Both the position numbers and the translations under genes were made by a program. Shown one piece after another: positions 10,901-18,038 of a stretch of 64,000 nt of DNA; positions within the stretch are counted from its first letter, which is position 1; the number at the start of each line of letters is the position of its first letter. The notes under the pieces were generated by a model. It saw only the letters and a list, made by a program, of their open reading frames with translations, was not told where the DNA came from and searched no databases. This stretch comes from Flavobacterium geliluteum. GTDB lineage: Bacteria > Bacteroidota > Bacteroidia > Flavobacteriales > Flavobacteriaceae. Location: contig NZ_JAGFBV010000006.1 in assembly GCF_017948595.1 (NCBI RefSeq), positions 1 through 64,000 of the forward strand, written 5' to 3'.

Positions 10901-13172
10901 AGTATCGAAAACGATTAATAATAAAGTTAATTTATTCAGATCTAGAGGTGATGGATGTACGTATGATTATGTATTAATTGAATGGAATACAGAAGATGAA
11001 AAGGTTAAAGATATTAATGCCAGAGTACAGGAAAAATTAAAAAGCTTTGCAGATTATGACTGGAAGCTCTCTCCTCTTGACATCAAAGATGCTTCTTGCT
11101 CTAATAATTTTGCGCAAGAGCTATTGGAAAGAGATCAAAAAGCTTGCTCATCTTCTGAAATACAAGATGGAGTTGCTGAATTAAAAGAAGCGATGAAATT
11201 AACAGATGGAGAGAAAGTTGCAACATCTGTAAACAATGCCTGTATGTCAGCTATTAGAAATTTGACATATACTGAAATAGAAAGCCTTATTAAAATAATT
11301 GCAACACAGACCGATATAAAAGAGCGTTCTGAACTGGCGATTTTACGTTTAATGAGTGCCATTAAAACAGACAATTATGCCAACTACTATACCTTTTTAG
11401 AGAAAGACACTAATAAAGTATTAAAAAAACTTATAGATGAAATTGATGATGTTTCAGTCTATTTCCTGACGGATAAGAAAAACTACACCAATTTTATAGG
11501 TGCATTAGTAACGATGTTTAATCAGGCTCCAAAATCTATAGAAAGTAGATGGCCGAAAGAAACAGATAATTTTGCAAAAATAGTAATTAATCTTGAAGGA
11601 ATAGATTATAGTAGCGATACATCATCAATTTTTAGTCCAGTATTTACCTCTAAGTGTAATGATGGTGAATATAATAAAAGTACTGGAAATATAACGGTGA
11701 ATGACATTTATACTACTTATATCTATAATACATTTGATTTTAAAGGTAGTGGAGTTAAAAAAATCGAACATATTGAAGTTATAGAAGAAGTATCCCCTTT
11801 AACTCCAATAATAATTGTTCCAAAACAAGGAAAACTACCTTTAGTTGCGACGGCTTTAGGAGATAATAATTTAGGAGATAATAGTTATATTGTTCCTGCA
11901 ATTTTCCTAAAGTACCAAAAAGATAAGATTAGAAATGATTATATAGAAAAAGGTATTATTACTGCATTGGATATAGCTACTATTTATCTTAGTGGAGGTA
12001 CAGCTCTAGCTGCTAAAGTAACTTGGATACGTCGTGCCTGGGCTATGGCAGAAGTAGCAGGTGCTGTGGGGAATATTGCAGTAAACACTGAAACAATAGA
12101 TCCAAAAAGCAATTTAGGTAAAGCTATTAATGCCTATAATATTGGTATGGGTGTCATTGGATTGAAAAATGTAGCTGTAGGTGGATATAAATTTGTATCT
12201 AGTTTACCTGCAACAACTAAAGCTCTACTTAGAGAAAATAAAGGTATTAGGAGCTTATTAATTGCACACTACACAGAATGGAGAAGCCTTACGACGAATA
12301 TAGACAAGTTGTCATCTGCCGAGAGAAAATTAATAACAGAACAAGAAGAGGTATGGAAAGTTCTTGGATTTGTTGACAAGCTAGGTGACATGGTTTATAA
12401 AAATGTGAAATTTGAGGATTTCACAAGTACTGTTAGTGATTTTGCTAAAGGAGCTAAATCAGAAATAGCTCAAGAAGCTTACAAATTATGGGGAGAAAAT
12501 AAATGGGACGAACTATACGATTTATTCAAGAATAATAAGCTAAATGACTGGGGAGGCATTAACTGGCCTCCATTTAGTGGATTTGCTAAAATAAACGAAA
12601 TTATTTCGGCAAAAAATTACAAATTTAGGATTGATAGATTTCAAAAAGAATCCAGTTTAGGGGGAGGATTTGGCAGTCCTATCTTGAAAAATTCTGAAGG
12701 AGTTGACGATTTAGTGTATACTTATGACTCCAGAATGTTGAGTGATAAAATCAGCGAAGGAATGTACTATTTCGTTTTTCAAATGTCTGATAAAGCTGTA
12801 GATGTAGAGCTAAAAATAGGCGATGTAGCACCTTGGTTTAAAAAGCAAATGAATCTGGCAGGAGAACAAATAGAGTTTTCAAAAAAACTACATGTAATGG
12901 ATGCCACTTATTTTAAAAATTTAGAAGCCAAAGTTTTTGTTAATGGTAAATGGAGAAACTGCGTTATAGAAGGGAAAGGAGTAATAACCGAATTGCAAGT
13001 AGCGTTTAATAAGTTACCAATTGATGTTTCTGATGATTTGGTTGATTATATAAATTCTTCATCCAAAGTTCTTTCAGACTTCAAAGAAGCTCAAAAAGCT
13101 GGAAAATTAGATGAGATGGTAACATCATTTGAGATTTTTAGAAAAAATAATATTAAGAAACCGTGTTTATGA
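7992..13172 (+). CDS. Polymorphic toxin: metallopeptidase plus TNT-like tip
   Basis: A protein of 1726 aa with a signal peptide ending at GAYAQ (about residue 26). Residues 26-175 resemble the TANFOR-type N-terminal domain (PVQxxxxxxSPYSxxxxDY, then LNDPPLLN). An FN3 domain lies at about 286-383 and an Asp/Gly-rich stretch at 470-580. A metallopeptidase-like domain at about 690-890 has HELGH at 842-846, LEH just after, and a downstream LLMDYSxG...W. A hydrophobic Ala/Gly-rich segment at about 1313-1400 is typical of pre-toxin regions. The last ~220 residues show DRFQ...GGGFGSP near 1547-1565 and GDVAPWF near 1610-1616, which is the pattern of TNT-type NAD+ glycohydrolases. The usual IQY motif appears as IEF here, so the key Gln may be replaced and activity is uncertain. 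There is no T9SS tail, so the export route is an open question. The immunity candidate overlaps the stop codon. Confidence 0.75.
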   Translation: MKNFFRTILLFTLFCFPFGGWGAYAQLYPVQITTVFNSPYSVKISDYATSMDTKMQLLINPTDIAISQRQVRLKLYIQGNGLNVQSSDYIQGQRPIFINGGELQTLTNTDISALFRLENLQGISAAQYANGLPDGMYSFCFEMYDFATNQKISQKSCASLYLILNDPPLLNTPQKNEQIASTEFPNILFTWTPRQINATNISYKFELKQLIDPTLDPQIGFQMSPILYEETLFSTALLYNLSMPILTPGMRYAWRVRAISTTGLSENAVFKNDGYSEIYSFKYTSSCTAPTFLLSESQSSKSVKITWEGVPEHTRYQVQYKKQDVPNAQWFSTNSLNTQSLITNLEPGVTYQFRVGSSCDPAADGVQSFTYSGISNFTIPTETSGVAAYNCGIIPQINIENQKPLTNLIQSETFKAGDFPVTILELQGENSPYSGKGYIIVPYLADTKIAVEFNNIVINTDYQLISGIVETSYNPEWKNVGDVEDFTGEGQGGQIEETVPFIIKDIVINANGDIVVNGIDGQQVTIPGGKDTVITDSGVIDADGKVIVPPKVYTVDSAGNGSNQGVVVAEGGKPTPENTDGVDKSGQATAFTAKGISIAFSGNGSKYAFDVMPEKATAALQKLYKKVGDVALPYKAVINGDTDTVLATVNITDASVKADSIVFKTQNGAKINFTRNDKVFVLNVKGSFSYAEEQILATIKQGKKWKVIGAFMLVHISRKEVNVALVPTDDTSRNKLDKIIANTQAIYDKVGVKINFKKEEVLNIDSASGDTIKTEKNTLTSTYSAEQQNINALYHGTDNSYVLFITNKPSSTGQDGYMRLNGQFGYVFPSNNETFGLKTPAHELGHGIFKLEHPFETYKTSESSTNLLMDYSEGTVLNHQDWKQINDPAFKLYAFQSQASGEQNKYAHLALTPSGIVIDEFYLNSERIAIVFVVTKNYTINTIKYNDKNYEWSSTAKAFINGSEKIIPKKVSKTINNKVNLFRSRGDGCTYDYVLIEWNTEDEKVKDINARVQEKLKSFADYDWKLSPLDIKDASCSNNFAQELLERDQKACSSSEIQDGVAELKEAMKLTDGEKVATSVNNACMSAIRNLTYTEIESLIKIIATQTDIKERSELAILRLMSAIKTDNYANYYTFLEKDTNKVLKKLIDEIDDVSVYFLTDKKNYTNFIGALVTMFNQAPKSIESRWPKETDNFAKIVINLEGIDYSSDTSSIFSPVFTSKCNDGEYNKSTGNITVNDIYTTYIYNTFDFKGSGVKKIEHIEVIEEVSPLTPIIIVPKQGKLPLVATALGDNNLGDNSYIVPAIFLKYQKDKIRNDYIEKGIITALDIATIYLSGGTALAAKVTWIRRAWAMAEVAGAVGNIAVNTETIDPKSNLGKAINAYNIGMGVIGLKNVAVGGYKFVSSLPATTKALLRENKGIRSLLIAHYTEWRSLTTNIDKLSSAERKLITEQEEVWKVLGFVDKLGDMVYKNVKFEDFTSTVSDFAKGAKSEIAQEAYKLWGENKWDELYDLFKNNKLNDWGGINWPPFSGFAKINEIISAKNYKFRIDRFQKESSLGGGFGSPILKNSEGVDDLVYTYDSRMLSDKISEGMYYFVFQMSDKAVDVELKIGDVAPWFKKQMNLAGEQIEFSKKLHVMDATYFKNLEAKVFVNGKWRNCVIEGKGVITELQVAFNKLPIDVSDDLVDYINSSSKVLSDFKEAQKAGKLDEMVTSFEIFRKNNIKKPCL

Positions 13173-13690
13173 AATTAGATAGTCAACACTCTTATAAAGC
13201 TCTAAAAAGTAATACCGAAATTCTTGCTACAGAATTAGAGGAACTTAATTATGGCAGAATGTTTTGGAAATTCGATTTTCTTATTGATAACAAAAAAATT
13301 AATAATTCATTATTACAATCTGAATTCGAAGGACTTTTTGTAAATCTGGACCATTTTAAAATGGAATCGGAAAACGGAAAATATATTTACATCCCAAAAT
13401 ATAATCCTGTAATATACAATACAGACTCTAAAGAATTTAAGGAATATAAATCGCCTATTGAGCCACAAAACAATGATTTTGTGAGAAATTATTTCTTTGA
13501 TGATAATTTGATTATTCTTCATGAAAGAAGTGTCTATAAAATCAATTTAAAAATAGGAGCTATAACAAATGCTTCTTTTGAGTTTGGAAGTCTTGTACTG
13601 AATGATATTCATTTATCAGATAAAAAATTCCTACTGGCATTTAAAAATCTAAAAAATTATGAAGATGAAGAACAAGAAATTAAACTGTAG
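13169..13690 (+). CDS. Putative immunity protein for the TNT-like toxin
   Basis: A protein of 173 aa starting at the ATG that overlaps the toxin stop (ATGA at 13169-13172), an arrangement that implies translational coupling. An in-frame GTG two codons upstream is less likely. There is no signal peptide, so it should act in the cytoplasm, where NAD+ would need protection. The sequence is acidic and rich in aromatic residues and beta strands (for example LIDNKKINNSL and NYFFDDNLIILHERSVYKI), with no family I can name. The role rests on position, size and overlap; the family is unknown. Confidence 0.65.
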   Translation: MKLDSQHSYKALKSNTEILATELEELNYGRMFWKFDFLIDNKKINNSLLQSEFEGLFVNLDHFKMESENGKYIYIPKYNPVIYNTDSKEFKEYKSPIEPQNNDFVRNYFFDDNLIILHERSVYKINLKIGAITNASFEFGSLVLNDIHLSDKKFLLAFKNLKNYEDEEQEIKL

Positions 13691-13694
13691 CATC

Positions 13695-14393
13695 ATGAAA
13701 AAAATAACAACTCTATTTCTTGTATTTTATTCGTTCCTTTCTTTTGCACAATGCCCGCTAAATTTATTGGCTGATGACTTGTCAAAAACCAATAAAGAAT
13801 TTAAAGAGTTCGTTAATGAGAGTTCTGGCTTTAGGGCTTGGCAAATATTAGAAAAAGAAGGTCCAACACTTCGCACAGACATTACTGAGCTAAGCTTGGT
13901 TTCTAAAAATCTGGACGCTATTGAAAAAGTAGGAGGATATACAAAATGGAAAGGTTTACAAAAGGTAAGGGATTGGAAATCAATTCAGAAAATCCCAACT
14001 AAATATCCTAATGAGCCATTACCAAGCGATGGAGAACTTTGGGGGATTGCAGAAATAGAAAATGGTTTAATTAAGACTATAACTAATAAAGGAAATACCT
14101 TTATTGATGTTGATTTTGTGGTAACAACAAAAGGAGAATTAAAAATTGGTAAAAGACATCAGTTTTTAGGAAATGCAGGAGATGTTGAAGCTGCGGGTAC
14201 AATAAAGGTTACTAACGGAAAGCTCAAAAAAATATCTAATGCATCTGGTCATTATTTTCCTTCTATTGATGAATCTTCGAAATTTCCTGAAATATTTAAA
14301 GAGTTGGGAATAGATACTAAAGGAGCATCTTTAGAAATAATTTATTTAGATGATTTAGGAACTAAGAAAACTATCACAAAATTTATTGATTAA
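13695..14393 (+). CDS. Orphan secreted toxin-tip cassette (unknown fold)
   Basis: A protein of 232 aa; the start at 13695 gives a signal peptide (MKKITTLFLVFYSFLSFAQ), whereas the longer frame from 13659 does not. The next stretch, SGFRAWQILEKEGPTLRTDITELSLVSK...GGYTKWK (about 35-85), is the linker type I associate with the pre-toxin part of large Bacteroidota toxins. The C-terminal half carries GELKIGKRHQFLGNAGDVEAAG and ASGHYFPS, a motif combination I have seen at the ends of polymorphic toxins but cannot name. It therefore looks like a detached toxin tip with its own signal peptide, or a donor cassette for recombination. The following gene overlaps its stop by one base. Confidence 0.6.
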   Translation: MKKITTLFLVFYSFLSFAQCPLNLLADDLSKTNKEFKEFVNESSGFRAWQILEKEGPTLRTDITELSLVSKNLDAIEKVGGYTKWKGLQKVRDWKSIQKIPTKYPNEPLPSDGELWGIAEIENGLIKTITNKGNTFIDVDFVVTTKGELKIGKRHQFLGNAGDVEAAGTIKVTNGKLKKISNASGHYFPSIDESSKFPEIFKELGIDTKGASLEIIYLDDLGTKKTITKFID

Positions 14394-14980
14394 TGGAAAA
14401 GATTATTTTAGTAGCTAATAATCTCTACGAATCTCAACCATTATTGAGAAATCGTAAGATCAATTTTTGCATTGAACTTTATACAATTTCAAAACAAGAA
14501 AAAATAGATCTTCTGGTGTATTGTTTTAAAAGATATGACATAGGGTTTAATAAATCGCTAGTTTTATATTGTACACATTTATGGAAAGATTTTATTAAAG
14601 ATGACTGGATTAATTTAATAACGAAAATGTTTCCTCGAGAAAATTTTGATGAACACTCATTCAAAGAAATCAATTCGGGCTGGTATTGCGATGTTCTTTT
14701 GCTAAATGGAATTATAGGTGTTAACCCCTTTGATCTTATTTTTTATGATATAGAATTATCCACTGAAGAAAAAAAACAGTTTTTTGGATATTTAAAATAT
14801 AGAGGAGAATACAGCCTTTACATAAACGAGAGAGAGCTTATTGAAGATATAGTTAATTTTTATGCCCCAGATGTATTTGAGAAAATTGTTACGATGAAAG
14901 AAAAATTAATTCAAGAAGGTTTTTTCCCTAGTATAAAATATCAGGAGGTAATTAATAAATATTCATTTATGGAATTATGA
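14393..14980 (+). CDS. Putative immunity protein for the orphan toxin tip
   Basis: A protein of 195 aa starting in the TAATG overlap with the preceding toxin-tip gene, so the pair is probably coupled. There is no signal peptide or membrane segment. It is acidic and mixed alpha/beta, with many Tyr, Phe and Trp residues (LLVYCFKRYDIGF, LYCTHLWKDFIKDDW). No family is recognised. Paired order, overlap and size are those of toxin-immunity modules, which is the only basis for the call. The left REP hairpin of the RAYT element begins 22 bp after its stop. Confidence 0.55.
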   Translation: MEKIILVANNLYESQPLLRNRKINFCIELYTISKQEKIDLLVYCFKRYDIGFNKSLVLYCTHLWKDFIKDDWINLITKMFPRENFDEHSFKEINSGWYCDVLLLNGIIGVNPFDLIFYDIELSTEEKKQFFGYLKYRGEYSLYINERELIEDIVNFYAPDVFEKIVTMKEKLIQEGFFPSIKYQEVINKYSFMEL

Positions 14981-15001
14981 TATACTGTTTTACTAAAAAT
15001 T

Positions 15002-15032
15002 CCCCGCTCCCGCACGAATCCTTTCGTGTGGT
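15002..15032 (+). repeat. Left REP hairpin of RAYT element
   Basis: A 31-base sequence made of CCCCGCT followed by a hairpin (CACGAA-TCC-TTTCGTG core). It is the inverted counterpart of 15651-15681, with 30 of 31 positions matching. The pair brackets the transposase remnant exactly as REP sequences flank RAYT genes. Confidence 0.8.
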
Positions 15033-15074
15033 TTGTGATTAAAGAACCTCATTTGATAACTTAAATGAATATTT

Positions 15075-15640
15075 ATGAGTAGAAATTACAAATTCCATAA
15101 TCCTGAAGGATTGTGTTTTATAAGTTTGCAGTGGTAGGTTGGTTAGATATGTTTACTAGGAATGATTATAAAGATTTGTTTTTAGAAAGTTTAGTTTTTT
15201 GTCAAAAAAACAAAGGACTAGAAATTCATGCTTGGTGCATAATGAGTAATCATGTGCATTTAGTTTTTAGAAGTATCAAAGGACAAAATCCCGAGTTACT
15301 GATAGGAGATTTAAAGCGATTTACTAGTCAATCTATTGTTTAAAGTATTCAAGGAAATTCTAGGGAAAGTAGAAGAGAGTTCTTGTTAGATTTTTTTAAA
15401 AAAGAAGCAGAAAAGAGTTCAAATGTAAGGCATTATCAATTTTGGAGACATGACAATAAACCTATTGAACTGTGGAGCAATAAAGTTATTCAACAAAAAA
15501 TTGATTATGTACATAATAATCCTGTAGAAGAAGGTTTAGTTTATAAAGCAGAAGATTATGTATATAGTAGTGCAATCGATTATTCAGGACAAAAAGGATT
15601 AGTTGATGATGTAGTAGTTTTTAGAATGTTTGGTGTTTAA
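15075..15640 (+). pseudogene. RAYT (REP-associated IS200-like) transposase, broken
   Basis: The intact gene would encode about 188 aa starting MSRNYKFHNPEG at 15075. Three pieces are in order: the N-terminus stops at a TAG (15135); the frame then resumes shifted with FAVVGWLDMFTRNDYKD (junction about 15120-15126); and a TAA at 15341-15343 stands where a Lys codon is expected before the frame continues to 15640. The Y1-type signature is clear: HxH metal ligands in SNHVHLVF and the tyrosine region in DYVHNNPVEEGLV. The closing part SSAIDYSGQKGLVDD is typical of flavobacterial RAYTs. With one frameshift and one nonsense mutation it should be inactive. It sits between the toxin/immunity pair and a truncated toxin tip, so its insertion probably disrupted the array. 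Confidence 0.85.
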
Positions 15641-15646
15641 TTAGGA

Positions 15647-15958
15647 ATGTACCACACGAAAGGATTCGTGCGGCAGCGGGGGTCTTTAGTTTTTGAAGAT
15701 GCAATTAAATATTATGATATAAAGAACCCAAATTATAATGGTATTAGAGGGAATTGGCAAGGAAATAATTCCAATTATATTGATGGGGCATCTGATAACT
15801 TTAAAGCATTTAAGAATACAAAATTAACAACTAAAACGATAGAAGAGGCTGCTTTTGAAACATGGACAGGTAAACAAGCATACAAACAAGGATTTACCAA
15901 AGCAACTGTAATAACTGATAATGATAATTTAGTACTTATAGAATTTACAAAACAATGA
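15647..15958 (+). CDS. Truncated orphan toxin tip fused to REP sequence
   Basis: An open frame of 103 aa. The first 13 residues (MYHTKGFVRQRGS) are translated REP hairpin, so the natural N-terminus has been lost. The rest (FEDAIKYYDIKNPNYNG ... FETWTGKQAYKQGF ... VLIEFTKQ) looks like the compact C-terminal end of a secreted toxin. Its TGA overlaps the ATG of the next gene (15955-15958), the same coupling seen for the other toxin-immunity pairs here. No signal peptide remains, so it is probably an inert relic or a donor cassette. The toxin family is not recognised. Confidence 0.5.
   Translation: MYHTKGFVRQRGSLVFEDAIKYYDIKNPNYNGIRGNWQGNNSNYIDGASDNFKAFKNTKLTTKTIEEAAFETWTGKQAYKQGFTKATVITDNDNLVLIEFTKQ
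15651..15681 (-). repeat. Right REP hairpin of RAYT element
   Basis: Inverted copy of the left REP at 15002-15032 (one mismatch), with the same CACGAA/TTCGTG stem followed by GCAGCGGGG. The reading frame of the next gene (ATG at 15647) runs through it, so the first dozen residues of that protein are REP-encoded. Confidence 0.8.
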
Positions 15959-16416
15959 AAACTGTAGAAATAATAAATCAACTTCTTATTCCAAATAAAG
16001 AATCGGAAGAAAAAATAGAAAACCTTTTAAAAGATGCATATATAGGTATCCAAGAGCTTCGAAGAATGTCATTGAATAGAAATCTTACATTAGAATATAT
16101 AGAAAAGGTAGAGAGGTTGTTTGAAGAGAATCAATTCAATACTGAAGAGCTGTATCTTCCGAGATATCTACAAAAATATGCACAATGTTTAAGTTCATTT
16201 TGGGATAGTTATTCTTACAACAATGGATGGCAACAAAGTAAAGGGAAATTCCATTTGTTTAAATCGTTAAAAGAAAATGATTTAGTTTTGAATATTCATC
16301 ATTCAGAAAGTGATTGTGCAAATATCCTTCGTAAGATGGAAGACCATTGGATGGCAGCAAATCAAGTTTATACTAAATATCAAATAGATTTAATAAATAA
16401 AAATTATATAAGATAA
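15955..16416 (+). CDS. Putative orphan immunity protein
   Basis: A protein of 153 aa, ATGA-overlapped with the truncated toxin tip. It is soluble and helix-rich in the first half (IENLLKDAYIGIQELRRM, TLEYIEKVERLFEEN), then aromatic (SSFWDSYSYNNGWQQSKG, EDHWMAANQVYTKYQ). There are no catalytic motifs. It is intact although its partner is not, as expected when keeping immunity protects against sibling cells that still carry the toxin. The call rests on context only. Confidence 0.5.
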   Translation: MKTVEIINQLLIPNKESEEKIENLLKDAYIGIQELRRMSLNRNLTLEYIEKVERLFEENQFNTEELYLPRYLQKYAQCLSSFWDSYSYNNGWQQSKGKFHLFKSLKENDLVLNIHHSESDCANILRKMEDHWMAANQVYTKYQIDLINKNYIR

Positions 16417-16630
16417 GAAAATAATTTAACTCCAGCTGTAGTATTAGAGTTGATCAAAGAAGGATATGGTATTTAGATACAAGAATTTCAAGAGCCGTTT
16501 CAAATGAATTACTAGAAACGTTACCTTTTTCAAGTTTAGAAAAATCATTCGAATTTTATCAAAAGGGTTGAAATAAATCTGAGAAATGATAGGTTGAATA
16601 TTTTGATAAATTCATTAAATTAATTGAAAT
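16417..16630 (+). pseudogene. Decayed coding remnant in the toxin/immunity array
   Basis: No intact gene is present, but two frames join to give protein-like sequence. TPAVVLELIKEGYG in one frame is followed, after an apparent 1-base shift near 16470, by WYLDTRISRAVSNELLETL and then SSLEKSFEFYQKG to a stop near 16570. It is probably the 3' end of another toxin or immunity gene. No family is recognised. Confidence 0.35.
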
Positions 16631-16987
16631 ATGACAGAAAGAGAATGTATTTTATATTTATTGAATGAAATTAAATATAAATTGACAGAATTAGAAACGC
16701 ACGATTTTATTGAAATCGATTCAGAAATTTTAGACTCTTTTCATAAGTATGAAAAAATGAAAATGAAAATAATTATCATTGATAAAGAAGATTTAAGATT
16801 TTTAAAAATTGAGATAACACAAAAACGCTTTATAGAAAATTACAATAATAATAATAAAAATGGTGCTTCATGGATACTATGGGGTGGTAATAAAAAAGAT
16901 ATTGAAAAAGGAATTAACGAAGCTGAATCCAGCATTGATTATATAATGGAAGTGTACAAAGATGTATATAAATTTGATTTAAGATAG
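16631..16987 (+). CDS. Small hypothetical protein, immunity-like
   Basis: A protein of 118 aa, soluble and rich in Lys, Glu and Ile, with an N-terminal helix (ERECILYLLNEIKYKLTELET), a beta-rich middle and the segment GASWILWGGNKKDIEKGINEAESSIDYI. There is no recognised family or catalytic motif. The next gene starts 4 bp after its stop, so the two are cotranscribed. Its place in the array suggests an orphan immunity gene; this is inference only. Confidence 0.45.
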   Translation: MTERECILYLLNEIKYKLTELETHDFIEIDSEILDSFHKYEKMKMKIIIIDKEDLRFLKIEITQKRFIENYNNNNKNGASWILWGGNKKDIEKGINEAESSIDYIMEVYKDVYKFDLR

Positions 16988-16991
16988 CTTT

Positions 16992-17546
16992 ATGAAGAAT
17001 TGGTCAATAGATAACTTGCAAAAAACATGGTATTTAGTTTCTAAATTACATCAAGGACAAAAATATGGAGGAGACGAAGAAGGACTAGAAATTGAATATA
17101 TTAATCATATAGGAAGTGTGGTGTTTGAAATAATACAATCGTTGAATTATGATCAAACAATGAATCCCGATTTTTCTATAACCTGTGCAATGTTACATGA
17201 TACTTTAGAAGATACTAATTTTTCATTTGAAAAAATTAACGATCTATTTGGTGAACAAGTTGCAAATGCAGTTGCGGCTTTATCTAAAGATATTGCTATA
17301 AAAGACAAACTTGTTCAAATGAAACAGAGTCTGTTAGAAATAAAGCAGCAGCCTAAAGAAGTTTGGTCAGTTAAAATGGCAGATAGAATATGTAATTTAT
17401 ATGCTCCTCCGTATTACTGGACACTAGAAAGAAAAATAGAATATTATAAAGAATCTTTACTTATTTATGATGCCTTAAAAGAAGGAAATATTTATCTAGC
17501 AAATAGGTTAAAAGAAAAAATAGATAATTATAAACTATTTCTATAA
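16992..17546 (+). CDS. Small HD-domain (p)ppGpp hydrolase-like protein
   Basis: A protein of 184 aa. It has the metal-site layout of the RelA/SpoT and MESH1 HD hydrolases: HxGQKYGG near residues 20-27, YINH at 36-39, LHDTLEDT at 68-75 (H69-D70 and E73-D74), and a later VKMADRICNL with Asp near 131. Members of the family cleave the 3'-pyrophosphate of (p)ppGpp or (p)ppApp. There is no synthetase domain, so it is a stand-alone small alarmone hydrolase. Its position at the end of an orphan immunity array is notable, because related hydrolases act as antitoxins to toxic alarmone synthetases. Here it could be immunity to a (p)ppApp-making toxin tip, or simply a nucleotide housekeeping enzyme. Confidence 0.75.
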   Translation: MKNWSIDNLQKTWYLVSKLHQGQKYGGDEEGLEIEYINHIGSVVFEIIQSLNYDQTMNPDFSITCAMLHDTLEDTNFSFEKINDLFGEQVANAVAALSKDIAIKDKLVQMKQSLLEIKQQPKEVWSVKMADRICNLYAPPYYWTLERKIEYYKESLLIYDALKEGNIYLANRLKEKIDNYKLFL

Positions 17547-17686
17547 ATAATAATTCTAACCCTAAGAGATCCACGAAAGAACTATAAAATTATAGAAGAG
17601 ATAGAGATATTAAATAGAGAATTGATAAATATTGATAAAGATATTTTAGTGAAAGATATATCAGAGGAAGTTTATGATTTAGTTCC

Positions 17687-17714
17687 CCCTGCTGGCGCGA
17701 GCATCTTGCTCGTG
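17687..17714 (+). repeat. REP-like hairpin, left arm of inverted pair
   Basis: CCCTGCTG precedes a hairpin with GCGAGCA-TCT-TGCTCGTG core. Its last 20 bases are a perfect inverted match to 17938-17957, and 26 of 28 match when extended. The design (C-run, GCT, hairpin ending TCGTG) is that of the RAYT REPs at 15 kb, although the stem sequence differs. Confidence 0.7.
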
Positions 17715-17937
17715 AACGCAAAGAGAGTTATTTCATGGCAAATGAAAAGATAAGATACGTTCATTGAAATTTCGTTTTTTGAAAGTGGGGAGCAAATGCT
17801 AAACTAAATTCATAGTAATCAATCGAAAAAAAGTTGTTACCAATCTGGTAAACTAGAAACACAGTTTAGCAATACATTGAGGAAACGATGAACAGGTTAT
17901 GTAAAGGTATCAGATATAAATTGATTTAGATTGTGTG

Positions 17938-17965
17938 CACGAGCAAGATGCTCGCGCTAGCAAGG
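17938..17965 (-). repeat. REP-like hairpin, right arm of inverted pair
   Basis: Inverted partner of 17687-17714, separated from it by 223 bases of non-coding DNA. The pair has REPIN- or MITE-like geometry without a transposase. Confidence 0.7.
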
Positions 17966-18010
17966 AAAAAGTAGGCAAAATAAAAAAATAAAAAAACATA
18001 TTGTATCAGG

Positions 18011-18038
18011 CACGAAGTCGGAAGACTTCGCACAGCGG
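18011..18038 (-). repeat. Third REP-like hairpin
   Basis: A perfect 7-bp stem CGAAGTC/GACTTCG with a GGAA loop is followed by CACAGCGG. This matches the layout of the right RAYT REP (hairpin, then CAGCGG). No inverted partner was noticed in the window. Confidence 0.5.

Noticed and set aside
12500..13172. C-terminus of the giant toxin as a T9SS sorting domain
   Set aside because: No NPxxG/N motif, no GxYxxxV strand and no basic tail. The APWF region fits a toxin tip instead.
13659..13694. Earlier start (MKMKNKKLNCSI) for the orphan toxin tip
   Set aside because: It overlaps the immunity gene by 32 bases and buries the signal peptide that starts cleanly at 13695.
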